Position numbers and translations under genes: made by a program. Below the pieces are notes generated by a model that was not told the origin of the DNA, did no database searches, and saw only the letters and a list, made by a program, of their open reading frames with translations. Shown piece after piece: positions 1 through 6,610 of a stretch of 6,863 bases of DNA. Every line of letters starts with the position of its first letter. Position 1 is the first letter of the stretch. Source of the stretch: Alistipes sp. CAG:514 (GTDB lineage: Bacteria; Bacteroidota; Bacteroidia; Bacteroidales; UBA932); assembly GCA_000431015.1 (NCBI GenBank), contig HF986045.1:1-6863 (forward strand), in the 5' to 3' direction.

Positions 1-239
1 TACGCAACGGAACCACCGCCATAACACCCGTTTCCGACAAGAATATTACCACCACGACCAGGGAGAAGTTCGTGAAGGCGAAGAATATGTTCGAGTCCGA
101 CCCAATGGGGAATCTGCCTCCGGAATCAATCAGTGAGATGTCTATCCATAAATATGACGACGGCAGCAGGTCGATTCACATCAACGGGGTGCAGCTTCGG
201 TTGCGCACCAACGGATATGTGCCGCTCGAACTGAAATAA
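1..239 (+). CDS. C-terminal end of a probable GLPGLI-family protein (5' truncated)
   Basis: An open frame enters from the left edge (first whole codon at base 3) and stops with TAA at 237-239, giving the last 78 residues. The tail contains TTTTREKFVKAKNMFESDPM and ends YVPLELK. A Thr-Arg-Glu-Lys segment followed by an Asp-Pro-Met patch, with a terminal Pro-Leu-Glu-Leu, resembles the ends of GLPGLI-family proteins as I remember them. Those are exported Bacteroidota proteins of unknown function that are often encoded beside TonB-dependent-type barrels. The gene directly downstream is such a barrel, only 22 bases away, so the two are probably co-transcribed. The diagnostic GLPGLI motif, signal peptide and start lie outside the window, so the family call rests on a short tail plus context and could be wrong. 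That it is a real gene end is much safer. Confidence 0.6.
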   Translation, partial: RNGTTAITPVSDKNITTTTREKFVKAKNMFESDPMGNLPPESISEMSIHKYDDGSRSIHINGVQLRLRTNGYVPLELK

Positions 240-261
240 CCCTTTCTTTTGAGAATTGAAT

Positions 262-2817
262 ATGAGACGCATAGTCGCTTGTGTCATATTCCTTGCCGTC
301 TCCGTGATGGCCTTGGCGCAGCAGAACGCGATAAAAGGTTGCGTAAAGGACTCAGACGGGAATCCCGTGCCGGGCGCGATTATAAAGGCGACATCGTCCT
401 CGACGATTCTTGGCTACACGACATCGGACGACAAAGGCGGGTATTCGCTTTCCGTTGAGAGGAAAGGAGATGTCGTCGTTTCCGTGGATTGCCTTGGCTA
501 TGAATCGTCTTCCGTGATCTTACACAAAGACACGTCCGGGACGTGCGACTTCTCCTTGAAAGAGAAGAGGATAGGCCTTAAGGAGGCCGTTGTCAGGGCT
601 CCGGCGATCCGGCAGCTCGGCGACACTCTTTCCTATGCCGTCTCTGCTTACACCACACGGTCGGACTACACCCTGAAGGATGCCCTGAAAAGGCTTCCGG
701 GAATCGATGTCGAGGAGTCCGGACGGATAAAGTACCTCGGCAAGGACATATCCGGATTTTACATCGAGGGAATGAACCTGCTTGGCGGCAAGTACAACAT
801 CGCCACTTCTGGAATCCCGGCTGCGTATGTGAACTACGTCCAGGTTCTGAGCAACCACAAGGAGGCGGCCATTGACAGGAACACCTTCTCCGATGACGTG
901 GCGATCAATGTAAAGCTCAATGACAAGGCCAAGATAAAGCCGGTCGGCTCATACGAGGCCTCCGCCGGTTATGGAGACCGTTGGCTGTATTCAGCCAAGG
1001 GCTCGGCGATGCTGTTCCGCGCGAAGACACAGGTGATAGCGTCGTTGGATGTCGGGAACATCAAAGGGTTCGCCTTGGATGAAGGCACGGACTTCCTTAA
1101 ATCGGAGAGTGACGTGACCGCCGTCAAAAGACTGGCCGGAGGCTTGTCTGCATCGCACCCTCCAATGAAAGCCGACAGGTACATCAGCCCGTCAGATATG
1201 GCCGTGACAGTCAATGCGATCCATAAGGTCGGCAAATACTCGACGATCAAAGGCAACGCAGGTTACAGTTCGGCGAGGAGTGACTATTCATATTCATTCA
1301 AAGGGCAATATTATGATGAGGGCAACGAGATTGTGATGTCGCAGACTACCTCTCCGAGAACGAAGACGCAGCGCCCTTGGCTTTCCCTTGAGTACCAGAA
1401 GAACTCCGACAAATGCTTCATCAGAGAGAAGTTGCACGGGAATATGGATTTTACCCGCTCCGCCGTGCCGGTTGAACTTAACGGCGAGATGTCATCCCAG
1501 TCCCAATCCCTCAACAGTATGGATTTCGGAAGCGACTTCAGTGCCAGATGGCGTAAGGACAAGCTGCTGTGGAGCGTATCTTCCGATATGGCATATTCCG
1601 CTTCACCGTCATATTCATTGAATATATCGTCAGGTGATGGCGGCATATTGCAGTCGGTTTCAGGTGAGGTGTTTTCTTCGGAGAACACAGTCTCCGCAGT
1701 GTGGAAAAAGCGCCATAACAGGATATATATACCATTGATATTCAATACTCAAACTGACTGGCTGAAAACGGACAGAACTGGCGATGGCTTGACGAACGAG
1801 GACAACGATTTGCACGTGACCAAGGCGGCGCTATCCTTCTCCCCTCAGTACGAGTACAGTCTGCGGGATTTTGTGCTGCGCGCGGAAGTGCCGGTCCGTG
1901 GCGACGCGATCTGGCGAGGAGGTGATATGACTGAATATTTTTCCGTATGTCCTGAGCTGTATCTCAACTGGCGGCTCTCCGCACGTTCCACTGTCAGGAC
2001 TAAAGTGTCATATTCCAGAAACATCGGTGATGTCCTGGATTTCCTGACACGACCGGTTCAAATCGGCAGAACTACTTTGCGGATGGTACCGGGGATGGCC
2101 TCGGACAGCAAATATCTGACAGCCAACGCTCATTACGATTTCAAGATTCCTTTGAGCCAATGGTTTGTCAATGCCGACCTTGCCTATGTCAGGAACTGGA
2201 GGAACCTGCTTCCGTCCGTCACGGTGAGAGGCGGCAGCATATTGAATGACCGCGCGCTTGTCCCCAATGTGTCGGACAATATAATCGCTCAGATCGGTGT
2301 GACCAAACAGATCGCGCCGATCAGGACCAAGGTGTCCCTGAACGGATCATATCTGCACAATGAGGGCCGGACAATGCAGAACGGGCAGGTGATGGATTTT
2401 ACAGGAAACAGTCTGGTAATTTCGCCGTCAGTGTCCTCACATCCTGTAGGTTGGCTGGAACTTAATTATTCCGGCGACTTCAGCCGTACATCGTCAAGAT
2501 ACGAGGGCGTGGCAAAAAGCTATGACTCAAGAAGTCACGAGATGTCCATCCGTGTGTCTCCGGCGCAATCCCTGATTCTCAGCGCGGCGACCGAGATCAC
2601 CAGAAAACAACTCACGGACGATGTGTTCAAGACGATGACGCTGCTCGATTTCGGCCTTGTCTGGAAGCACAAGGCCTGGAAGTTGTCCCTCGACCTGCGC
2701 AACGTCCTAGACCAACGGAGTTACAGCTACACCCTCTACGACTCAATCAACACTTTCACCTACGAATATGCCCTGCGCGGCCGCGAGGTCGTCTTCGCTG
2801 CGGTTTTGACTATATGA
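262..2817 (+). CDS. TonB-dependent-receptor-like outer membrane beta-barrel protein with carboxypeptidase-like regulatory domain
   Basis: The 851-residue product is predicted to sit in the outer membrane. A signal peptide covers residues 1-19 (MRRIVACVIFLAVSVMALA, then QQ). Residues about 22-100 form a carboxypeptidase-regulatory-like beta sandwich (IKGCVKDSDGNPVPGA). A TonB-box-like stretch LKEAVVRAP lies at 106-114. A plug-like domain follows at about 115-225, with LKDALKRLPGI at 138-148 and IEGMNLLGG from 168. The rest is rich in alternating polar/aromatic strands and ends in a hydrophobic strand (VVFAAVLTI), as expected of a barrel. ATG 262 is preferred over TTG 256 because the signal peptide begins there. 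Proteins of this type pair with GLPGLI proteins rather than with SusD lipoproteins, and no SusD-like gene is seen here. The transported or bound substrate is unknown. The stop overlaps the ATG of the next gene, suggesting coupled translation. Class is secure; function is not. Confidence 0.9.
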   Translation: MRRIVACVIFLAVSVMALAQQNAIKGCVKDSDGNPVPGAIIKATSSSTILGYTTSDDKGGYSLSVERKGDVVVSVDCLGYESSSVILHKDTSGTCDFSLKEKRIGLKEAVVRAPAIRQLGDTLSYAVSAYTTRSDYTLKDALKRLPGIDVEESGRIKYLGKDISGFYIEGMNLLGGKYNIATSGIPAAYVNYVQVLSNHKEAAIDRNTFSDDVAINVKLNDKAKIKPVGSYEASAGYGDRWLYSAKGSAMLFRAKTQVIASLDVGNIKGFALDEGTDFLKSESDVTAVKRLAGGLSASHPPMKADRYISPSDMAVTVNAIHKVGKYSTIKGNAGYSSARSDYSYSFKGQYYDEGNEIVMSQTTSPRTKTQRPWLSLEYQKNSDKCFIREKLHGNMDFTRSAVPVELNGEMSSQSQSLNSMDFGSDFSARWRKDKLLWSVSSDMAYSASPSYSLNISSGDGGILQSVSGEVFSSENTVSAVWKKRHNRIYIPLIFNTQTDWLKTDRTGDGLTNEDNDLHVTKAALSFSPQYEYSLRDFVLRAEVPVRGDAIWRGGDMTEYFSVCPELYLNWRLSARSTVRTKVSYSRNIGDVLDFLTRPVQIGRTTLRMVPGMASDSKYLTANAHYDFKIPLSQWFVNADLAYVRNWRNLLPSVTVRGGSILNDRALVPNVSDNIIAQIGVTKQIAPIRTKVSLNGSYLHNEGRTMQNGQVMDFTGNSLVISPSVSSHPVGWLELNYSGDFSRTSSRYEGVAKSYDSRSHEMSIRVSPAQSLILSAATEITRKQLTDDVFKTMTLLDFGLVWKHKAWKLSLDLRNVLDQRSYSYTLYDSINTFTYEYALRGREVVFAAVLTI

Positions 2818-3599
2818 TATGTTATAAATTACTTATGAATATGTTACGTGCGATTATCATTTCGTTGGCCCTGATGCTGCCCGCAATAATGACGGCCAAG
2901 GAGAGCTATGTCATTCAAGACAGCCCGGACGGACCTTGCCTTGTGAAATGGATTGGAAAAGAATCCGTTGTTGATTTCAACCGTTCTCCGGCGCTGCGCT
3001 CGGTAAAGGTGATCGGAGAGATGGCCTTTGAAATGAACAACCATATTCGCAAGGTCTTATTGCCGGAAGGTCTGACCATAATCCGCAAGCGGGCGTTCAA
3101 CACCTGCGAGAATCTGGTTACAGTGGAGATGCCGTCGTCTGTAAAGGAAATCGGGAACAGTGCTTTCAATATGGATAGGAAACTTGAATTGAAAGCGTTG
3201 CCCGACAGCCTCGTATCTATAGGAGAGTGGGCTTTCTGGGATTGCACTAAAGTGGCGATTTCTGTGATCCCGGAGTCGGTACAAGTCATAGGACGGCTGG
3301 CTTTTACCTGTTGTGAGGGCATCAGGACACTGACGTTTCTTAATAGGATGAGAGTCATCAATGACAGGACGTTTTCTGGCTGCAAGAATATTGAAAAGAT
3401 CGAGTTCCCCGACGGTCTGGAGGAAATTTCTGATTTTGCGTTCGCGCGTTGCGTAAACCTCACGGAACTTCAATTTCCAGCATCATTGAGAAAAATAGGT
3501 TACAGGTCATTCGCGAACTGCTCCTCTTTGGGAAAGGTGATTTTCCAGTCCACACCAACAATTGACGACACCGCTTTTGACAATTGCGAAAAACTTTAG
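2814..3599 (+). CDS. Exported BspA-type leucine-rich-repeat protein (LRR_5)
   Basis: The product has 261 residues if started at ATG 2814, which overlaps the preceding stop as ATGA. In-frame ATGs at 2835 and 2841 are also possible, and the latter gives a more typical signal peptide (MLRAIIISLALMLPAIMTA, cleavage before KE). From residue 65 the protein consists of 23-residue repeats of the form xxIGxxAFxxCxxLxxVxxPxxL: eight complete units (65-248) and 13 residues of a ninth ending NCEKL at the C-terminus. This spacing is typical of BspA/Treponema-type LRRs, which are generally surface or secreted proteins involved in adhesion or protein binding. There is no C-terminal anchor, type IX sorting domain or other domain. 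Overlap with the barrel gene suggests that the two proteins are made together and may act at the same surface. Repeat assignment is certain; ligand and role are unknown. Confidence 0.9.
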   Translation: MICYKLLMNMLRAIIISLALMLPAIMTAKESYVIQDSPDGPCLVKWIGKESVVDFNRSPALRSVKVIGEMAFEMNNHIRKVLLPEGLTIIRKRAFNTCENLVTVEMPSSVKEIGNSAFNMDRKLELKALPDSLVSIGEWAFWDCTKVAISVIPESVQVIGRLAFTCCEGIRTLTFLNRMRVINDRTFSGCKNIEKIEFPDGLEEISDFAFARCVNLTELQFPASLRKIGYRSFANCSSLGKVIFQSTPTIDDTAFDNCEKL

Positions 3600-3643
3600 C
3601 GGAATCTTGTTAACTTTCGTACTGATTTTGCGACTTGCAGATG

Positions 3644-3665
3644 AAGGCGGTCTGAAAGCCGCTTT
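3644..3665 (+). promoter_or_regulatory. Hairpin directly upstream of the sigma-factor ribosome binding site
   Basis: AAGGCGG (3644-3650) can pair with CCGCTTT (3659-3665) in a 7-bp stem with one G-T wobble and an 8-base loop. The purine-rich GAAGGA (3666-3671) starts at the next base, and the ATG is at 3674. There is no U-tract, so it is a poor intrinsic terminator for the upstream LRR gene. Because it abuts the start region it could instead modulate translation of the sigma factor. The structure is visible; its function is inference and a chance hairpin is possible. Confidence 0.3.
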
Positions 3666-3673
3666 GAAGGAAT

Positions 3674-4171
3674 ATGACAGAACAGGAATTCGGAAATATC
3701 GCACGGGAGCATAACGGCAGGCTGAAAGCGCTGGCAAGGCGTTTCAGCCGGGCGGCCGATACGGCCATTGACGAGGAGGACATTGTTCAGGAGGTGCTGC
3801 TCGCTTTCTGGAACCTCTCCGAGAAAGGCTACCCGGTGCGGAACGCCGAAGCGCTTCTGGTCAAGATAACGAAGAATATCTGCGTCTCGCATTACCGGAA
3901 ACGGCACCTTGAGACTGAATCGATTGCGGGCGATGTCTTTCCGGGCGGAACATCCGCAGCCGTCGAAGTCGAGCGGGAGGATGCGTCCATACTTAGAAAA
4001 GAATTGTACGGCAGTTTGACCCCGTCTGAACGGGAATATATGCGGATGAAGGAGGCCGGGAACTGTACTTTGGACGAAATGTCCGCAAGCACCGGCAAGG
4101 ACAAGTCCGTGATAAAGGCCTTGCTCTCAAAGGCTAGGCGCAAGATGAAGGAAATTTTAAAGGAGCGATGA
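3674..4171 (+). CDS. ECF-family RNA polymerase sigma factor (sigma-70 family)
   Basis: The 165-residue cytoplasmic protein has the two-domain layout and size of ECF sigma factors. Region 2 covers about residues 5-80: DEEDIVQEVLLAFW at 33-46 is the conserved helix contacting core polymerase, and ALLVKITKNICVSHYRKRH (60-78) is the region 2.3/2.4 promoter-melting and -10-recognition helix. Region 4 covers 115-165, starting LTPSEREYM and ending in a helix-turn-helix (LDEMSASTGKDKSVIKALLS) for -35 recognition. An acidic, Gly/Ser-rich linker separates them. GAAGGA lies just before the ATG. Its stop overlaps or abuts the start of the next gene, a membrane protein, which is the usual arrangement for an ECF factor and its anti-sigma factor. 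Which promoters it serves cannot be read from the window; the surrounding surface genes are the natural guess. The family call is secure. Confidence 0.95.
   Translation: MTEQEFGNIAREHNGRLKALARRFSRAADTAIDEEDIVQEVLLAFWNLSEKGYPVRNAEALLVKITKNICVSHYRKRHLETESIAGDVFPGGTSAAVEVEREDASILRKELYGSLTPSEREYMRMKEAGNCTLDEMSASTGKDKSVIKALLSKARRKMKEILKER
4161..4165 (+). promoter_or_regulatory. Shine-Dalgarno-like AGGAG deciding the start of the anti-sigma-like gene
   Basis: AGGAG lies inside the end of the sigma-factor gene. It is 2 bases before ATG 4168 but 8 bases before ATG 4174. The second spacing is the workable one, so 4174 is taken as the start. Such a clear site is notable in a window where other starts have weak or no Shine-Dalgarno sequence, and it fits translational coupling of the pair. 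Confidence 0.5.
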
Positions 4172-4173
4172 TT

Positions 4174-4563
4174 ATGAAACAGGACAACAGGACATTGGCG
4201 GAACTCGAAAAGGCTTATCTTTCAGACGATTCCGCAGCCGAGTTCGACAGAATCGTGCGGAAGTCGGAATCCCGCAGGCGCAGACCGATAGTCTGGGGGA
4301 CAATGCTGGCGGCAGCGGCCTCATTGGCATTGATCCTCACATTGAACCTCCGCGACAGCAAGTGCGGGTTCGACGGAATCGAGATAGCGGAAGGAATCCA
4401 GCAGATAATGAACCTCGACACTGACAACGTCAGGTCGGTCACCGCAACTCCCGAAGGTAACCGTGTCATTCTCACAGCATTGATGAAAGACGGAAGCGAG
4501 TGTTCTTACGTGATGCGCAGGGAAGACGGCGCCAGTGCGGTCTCTATCACGGCGATGAAATAA
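4174..4563 (+). CDS. Single-pass membrane protein, likely anti-sigma factor of the adjacent ECF sigma
   Basis: The product has 129 residues from ATG 4174; ATG 4168, which overlaps the sigma stop as ATGA, would add two. Residues 1-33 are a charged, probably helical cytoplasmic segment (TLAELEKAYLSDD). RRRR at 34-37 precedes one transmembrane helix at about 38-57 (PIVWGTMLAAAASLALILTL), which by the positive-inside rule puts the C-terminus in the periplasm. Residues 60-129 form a small polar domain containing IAEGIQQIMNLD and a predicted strand-rich end. This topology and the position directly after an ECF sigma gene are what an anti-sigma factor needs. However, it has no zinc-binding HxxxCxxC motif and is too short to carry a FecR domain, so it is not a classical type. 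The role is inferred from context and topology; a general membrane partner of unknown function remains possible. Confidence 0.7.
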   Translation: MKQDNRTLAELEKAYLSDDSAAEFDRIVRKSESRRRRPIVWGTMLAAAASLALILTLNLRDSKCGFDGIEIAEGIQQIMNLDTDNVRSVTATPEGNRVILTALMKDGSECSYVMRREDGASAVSITAMK

Positions 4564-4605
4564 GTTGCTCTGCCAATGGGCTATATTTCTTTTCTCATCA
4601 GTCAT

Positions 4606-4618
4606 GTGCCACCGGCAC
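4606..4618 (+). terminator. Short GC hairpin after the sigma/anti-sigma pair, weak terminator candidate
   Basis: GTGCC-ACC-GGCAC is a perfect 5-bp inverted repeat with a 3-base loop, 42 bases after the stop codon. It is followed by a pyrimidine-rich run (CTCCTTCTTCC) but not by a clean T-tract, so termination would be inefficient if it happens at all. Confidence 0.25.
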
Positions 4619-4652
4619 GCTCCTTCTTCCAAAAGAAATCTATCCTCATAAA

Positions 4653-4684
4653 TCTGACACAAAATTTAGTTCAACTTATTTTTT
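4653..4684 (+). promoter_or_regulatory. Candidate Bacteroidota-type promoter upstream of the plug-like protein gene
   Basis: The Bacteroidota housekeeping promoter is roughly TTTG, about 19-21 bases, then TAnnTTTG. Here TCTG (4653-4656) is followed after 20 bases by TATTTTTT (4677-4684), one mismatch in each element. Transcription would start near 4691, giving a leader of about 20 bases before ATG 4710. The 4564-4709 gap is clearly more AT-rich than the genes around it, which supports a regulatory role. Matches of this quality arise by chance in AT-rich DNA. Confidence 0.35.
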
Positions 4685-4709
4685 AACGCTTACTAAAAAT
4701 CAATAAACC

Positions 4710-5231
4710 ATGTTAGGAATATTTTTGAGTGCGATATGTGCGTTGAATATCAATGCCTCCGCGATGACGGCAAGTGTGGACACGCTTGACAGGTATATTA
4801 TCAACAATCAGGCAGTTGGCAGGTTTGACGGCAGCCAGCTTGTCGGCAAGACGATAAGTTATTACAAAATCGTTCTCACCAAAGGCAATTCTGAGAGCGA
4901 GATTGTAAGACTGCACGTGATCCGTACCGATGGCCGGAAAGCGAAAGTGATTGAGGTCAAGTCATCCGCCGACGGTGAAGAAGGGGGCGTTGGAAACGTT
5001 GAGACAGTCGTCACTATCGATGGGAAGACTTACTCTAATGCGAATTCCATGATAATCTCTTCTAAGGCTGCGGTTTATGTCATCGACGGCAAGAAGTGCG
5101 ACAAGGAGGCGTTGACCAAAATCAAGCCAGAATCCATCGCCTCGATGACTGTCTATAAGGCTGGCTGCAAGGAAGCCGTGGAACTTTCCGGCAGGAAAGA
5201 TGTCGCGGTCATCAAGGTCGTGACGAAGTGA
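4710..5231 (+). CDS. Exported protein with two TonB-plug-like segments, function unknown
   Basis: The 173-residue protein starts at ATG 4710; an in-frame TAA at 4704-4706 excludes a longer form. Residues 1-18 (MLGIFLSAICALNINASA) are a hydrophobic export signal, unusual in having no basic residue at its start. Two segments look related: residues 29-55 (YIINNQAVGRFDGSQLVGKT and on) and residues 123-173 (YVIDGKKCDKEALTKIKPES and on, ending IKVVTK). The second matches the YxIDGK...L..I.P..I.S..V.K pattern found in TonB-receptor plugs and at the C-termini of Bacteroidota BlaR1/M56-type membrane proteins. The middle (56-121) is polar and strand-rich. There is no barrel and no protease domain, so it is a free-standing plug-like protein, probably periplasmic. 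It may be co-transcribed with the protease gene 44 bases downstream. A partner in a receptor or sensor complex is a guess; no activity can be assigned. Confidence 0.8.
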   Translation: MLGIFLSAICALNINASAMTASVDTLDRYIINNQAVGRFDGSQLVGKTISYYKIVLTKGNSESEIVRLHVIRTDGRKAKVIEVKSSADGEEGGVGNVETVVTIDGKTYSNANSMIISSKAAVYVIDGKKCDKEALTKIKPESIASMTVYKAGCKEAVELSGRKDVAVIKVVTK

Positions 5232-5275
5232 CCATAAGGCATAGGCTGTTAGTGAGTTTGTATATTCATAAAGAA

Positions 5276-6547
5276 ATGAAAAAGGTTTGTATTGCGGTGC
5301 TTCTTTTCTTCGGCGCCGTTTGCTTGAAGGCTCAGTCGTTGACTGATTGCGAGAATGTTGTCAAAGAGACGGTTAATGCCGTAAACGGCTATTCGGTCGA
5401 GACACTTCGCCGGTATCTGGCTTCGGATTTTGAGTGTTCCGGGCAGAAAGGCGATGTCGCAGATCAAGTGCTGAATGCAATTATCGGGATGCTGGCCCAG
5501 TCGAATGACAGCATCGCTGAATATAAAAAGGTGTCCGAGCGTCATGGCGGCAATACGCTGACGCTGGTATATTCGTTCACATATTCAAAACTTGGTGAAA
5601 GGACCACGACTTTTGTATTCAACGACGAGAATAAGATCAAAAGTCTTGAGTTGCTGAAGGCGACGGTCAAGCAGGCTGACAAGGGGTTCAAGTTTGAAAA
5701 ACCACAGGCTAAGGTGATCACTGTTCCGATAACATTGACAAAGAACAATATGATTGTCACTCAGGCCGTAATCAATGGAGAGAAACATAATTTCATCATT
5801 GACAGCGGCTGCCCTATACTTTATCTGAACAGCAAGTATTTCAGAGGAAATGATGACGAAGAGGGAGCGCGCATGAGTTCATCTGAGGACGTCAATGGAA
5901 AAATTAGCGGCGGTCAGGATGTCATTACAGTTGATTCCTTTGATTTCAACGGAATACGGGGGAATGGGATGAAGGTTATGACTTCTGACCTGTCTCATCT
6001 GGAGAAAGGAACTGATGTTTATGGACTGATCGGATATGATGTCTACAAGGACTATTATCTGATGTTCGACTACAAGAAAAAGACGCTGACTCTCATTGAT
6101 CCGGATTATACGGAGACTTCCCTGAAGGAGCGCAAGTATGAATATGATGAAGTTCCTTTTGAGATGAGCAAGACTATGCGTCATATTCCTCTCATCAAGG
6201 CTCAGATAGATACGGCGAGCCTCACATTGGGAATTGACTGCGGAGCCGGAAATAATCTTATTGACTCCAAGCGATGGGATGAGTTCGAGAGTATGCTGAG
6301 GAGAGTGAAGACGACAAAGCTGAAAGGCATCAGCAATGACGAGGGTGCGGAGGTCCACGTCGGGAAATTAAAGAGTCTCAAGATTGGTGGCAAAACCTTC
6401 CGGCACACTCAAACCGTGTTCAATAACATCAGCCACTTCAACAGGGACAAGGACGAAAGAATCGACGGCCTCATCGGCTACGAAGTCCTGTCAAGACAGA
6501 AGACGATTCTGTCCTACAAGAACAAGAAGCTGATTTTCATAAAGTAA
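5276..6547 (+). CDS. Exported two-lobed retropepsin-like aspartic protease with N-terminal NTF2-like domain (probable)
   Basis: The product has 423 residues. ATG 5276 is chosen over GTG 5228 because it begins a typical signal peptide (MKKVCIAVLLFFGAVCLKA, then QS). Residues about 21-135 resemble a small SnoaL/NTF2-like domain; this is a tentative reading. Two aspartic-protease lobes follow. Lobe 1 (about 150-285) has the catalytic motif FIIDSG with Asp176 and the later GLIGYDVYKDYYLMFDY. Lobe 2 (about 300-423) has GIDCGAG with Asp321 and GLIGYEVLSRQKTILSY. Hydrophobic-hydrophobic-Asp-Ser/Thr-Gly plus a GLIG strand is the signature of the Asp_protease_2/retropepsin-like group. Having both lobes in one chain would allow an active site without dimerisation. 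Cys322 replaces the usual Ser/Thr after the second Asp. Substrates are unknown; the periplasm or cell surface is the expected location. The gene follows the plug-like protein gene closely, so they may be one transcript. Confidence 0.88.
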   Translation: MKKVCIAVLLFFGAVCLKAQSLTDCENVVKETVNAVNGYSVETLRRYLASDFECSGQKGDVADQVLNAIIGMLAQSNDSIAEYKKVSERHGGNTLTLVYSFTYSKLGERTTTFVFNDENKIKSLELLKATVKQADKGFKFEKPQAKVITVPITLTKNNMIVTQAVINGEKHNFIIDSGCPILYLNSKYFRGNDDEEGARMSSSEDVNGKISGGQDVITVDSFDFNGIRGNGMKVMTSDLSHLEKGTDVYGLIGYDVYKDYYLMFDYKKKTLTLIDPDYTETSLKERKYEYDEVPFEMSKTMRHIPLIKAQIDTASLTLGIDCGAGNNLIDSKRWDEFESMLRRVKTTKLKGISNDEGAEVHVGKLKSLKIGGKTFRHTQTVFNNISHFNRDKDERIDGLIGYEVLSRQKTILSYKNKKLIFIK

Positions 6548-6610
6548 CACAGGAGAGGCATTGCTGAAACTGACAGGCTGGGGATGAGTAAGGTATGCCA
6601 GTTTAATCAT
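6548..6610. other. Non-coding spacer between the protease gene and the repeat array
   Basis: No gene, strong terminator or promoter was seen. ATGCCAG at 6595-6601 resembles the ACGCCAG of the downstream 50-base repeat but is about 4 bases out of register, so it may be the remains of a further copy. Confidence 0.4.

Noticed and set aside
2915..3463. 182-codon antisense open frame opposite the LRR gene
   Set aside because: The + strand product has clear 23-residue repeats. The antisense product has no recognisable domain and is a by-product of the periodic sequence.
3611..3630. Promoter in front of the sigma gene (TAACTTTC or TGATTTTG)
   Set aside because: Each is one mismatch from TAnnTTTG, but no TTTG-like element lies 19-21 bases upstream of either.
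3600..3644. Frameshifted or read-through continuation of the LRR protein
   Set aside because: Translating beyond the stop in the same frame gives 14 codons without the repeat pattern before another stop.
4500..4706. Short + strand open frame spanning the end of the anti-sigma gene and the gap
   Set aside because: It overlaps the C-terminal third of a better supported gene in another frame, has no ribosome binding site and has no recognisable content.
5228..5275. Upstream GTG start for the protease, overlapping the preceding stop as GTGA
   Set aside because: It would put 16 residues, including Arg and His, in front of a typical signal peptide. ATG 5276 gives a normal export signal.
5879..6358. 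159-codon antisense open frame opposite the protease gene
   Set aside because: The + strand encodes both catalytic motifs through this stretch. The antisense product shows no family features.
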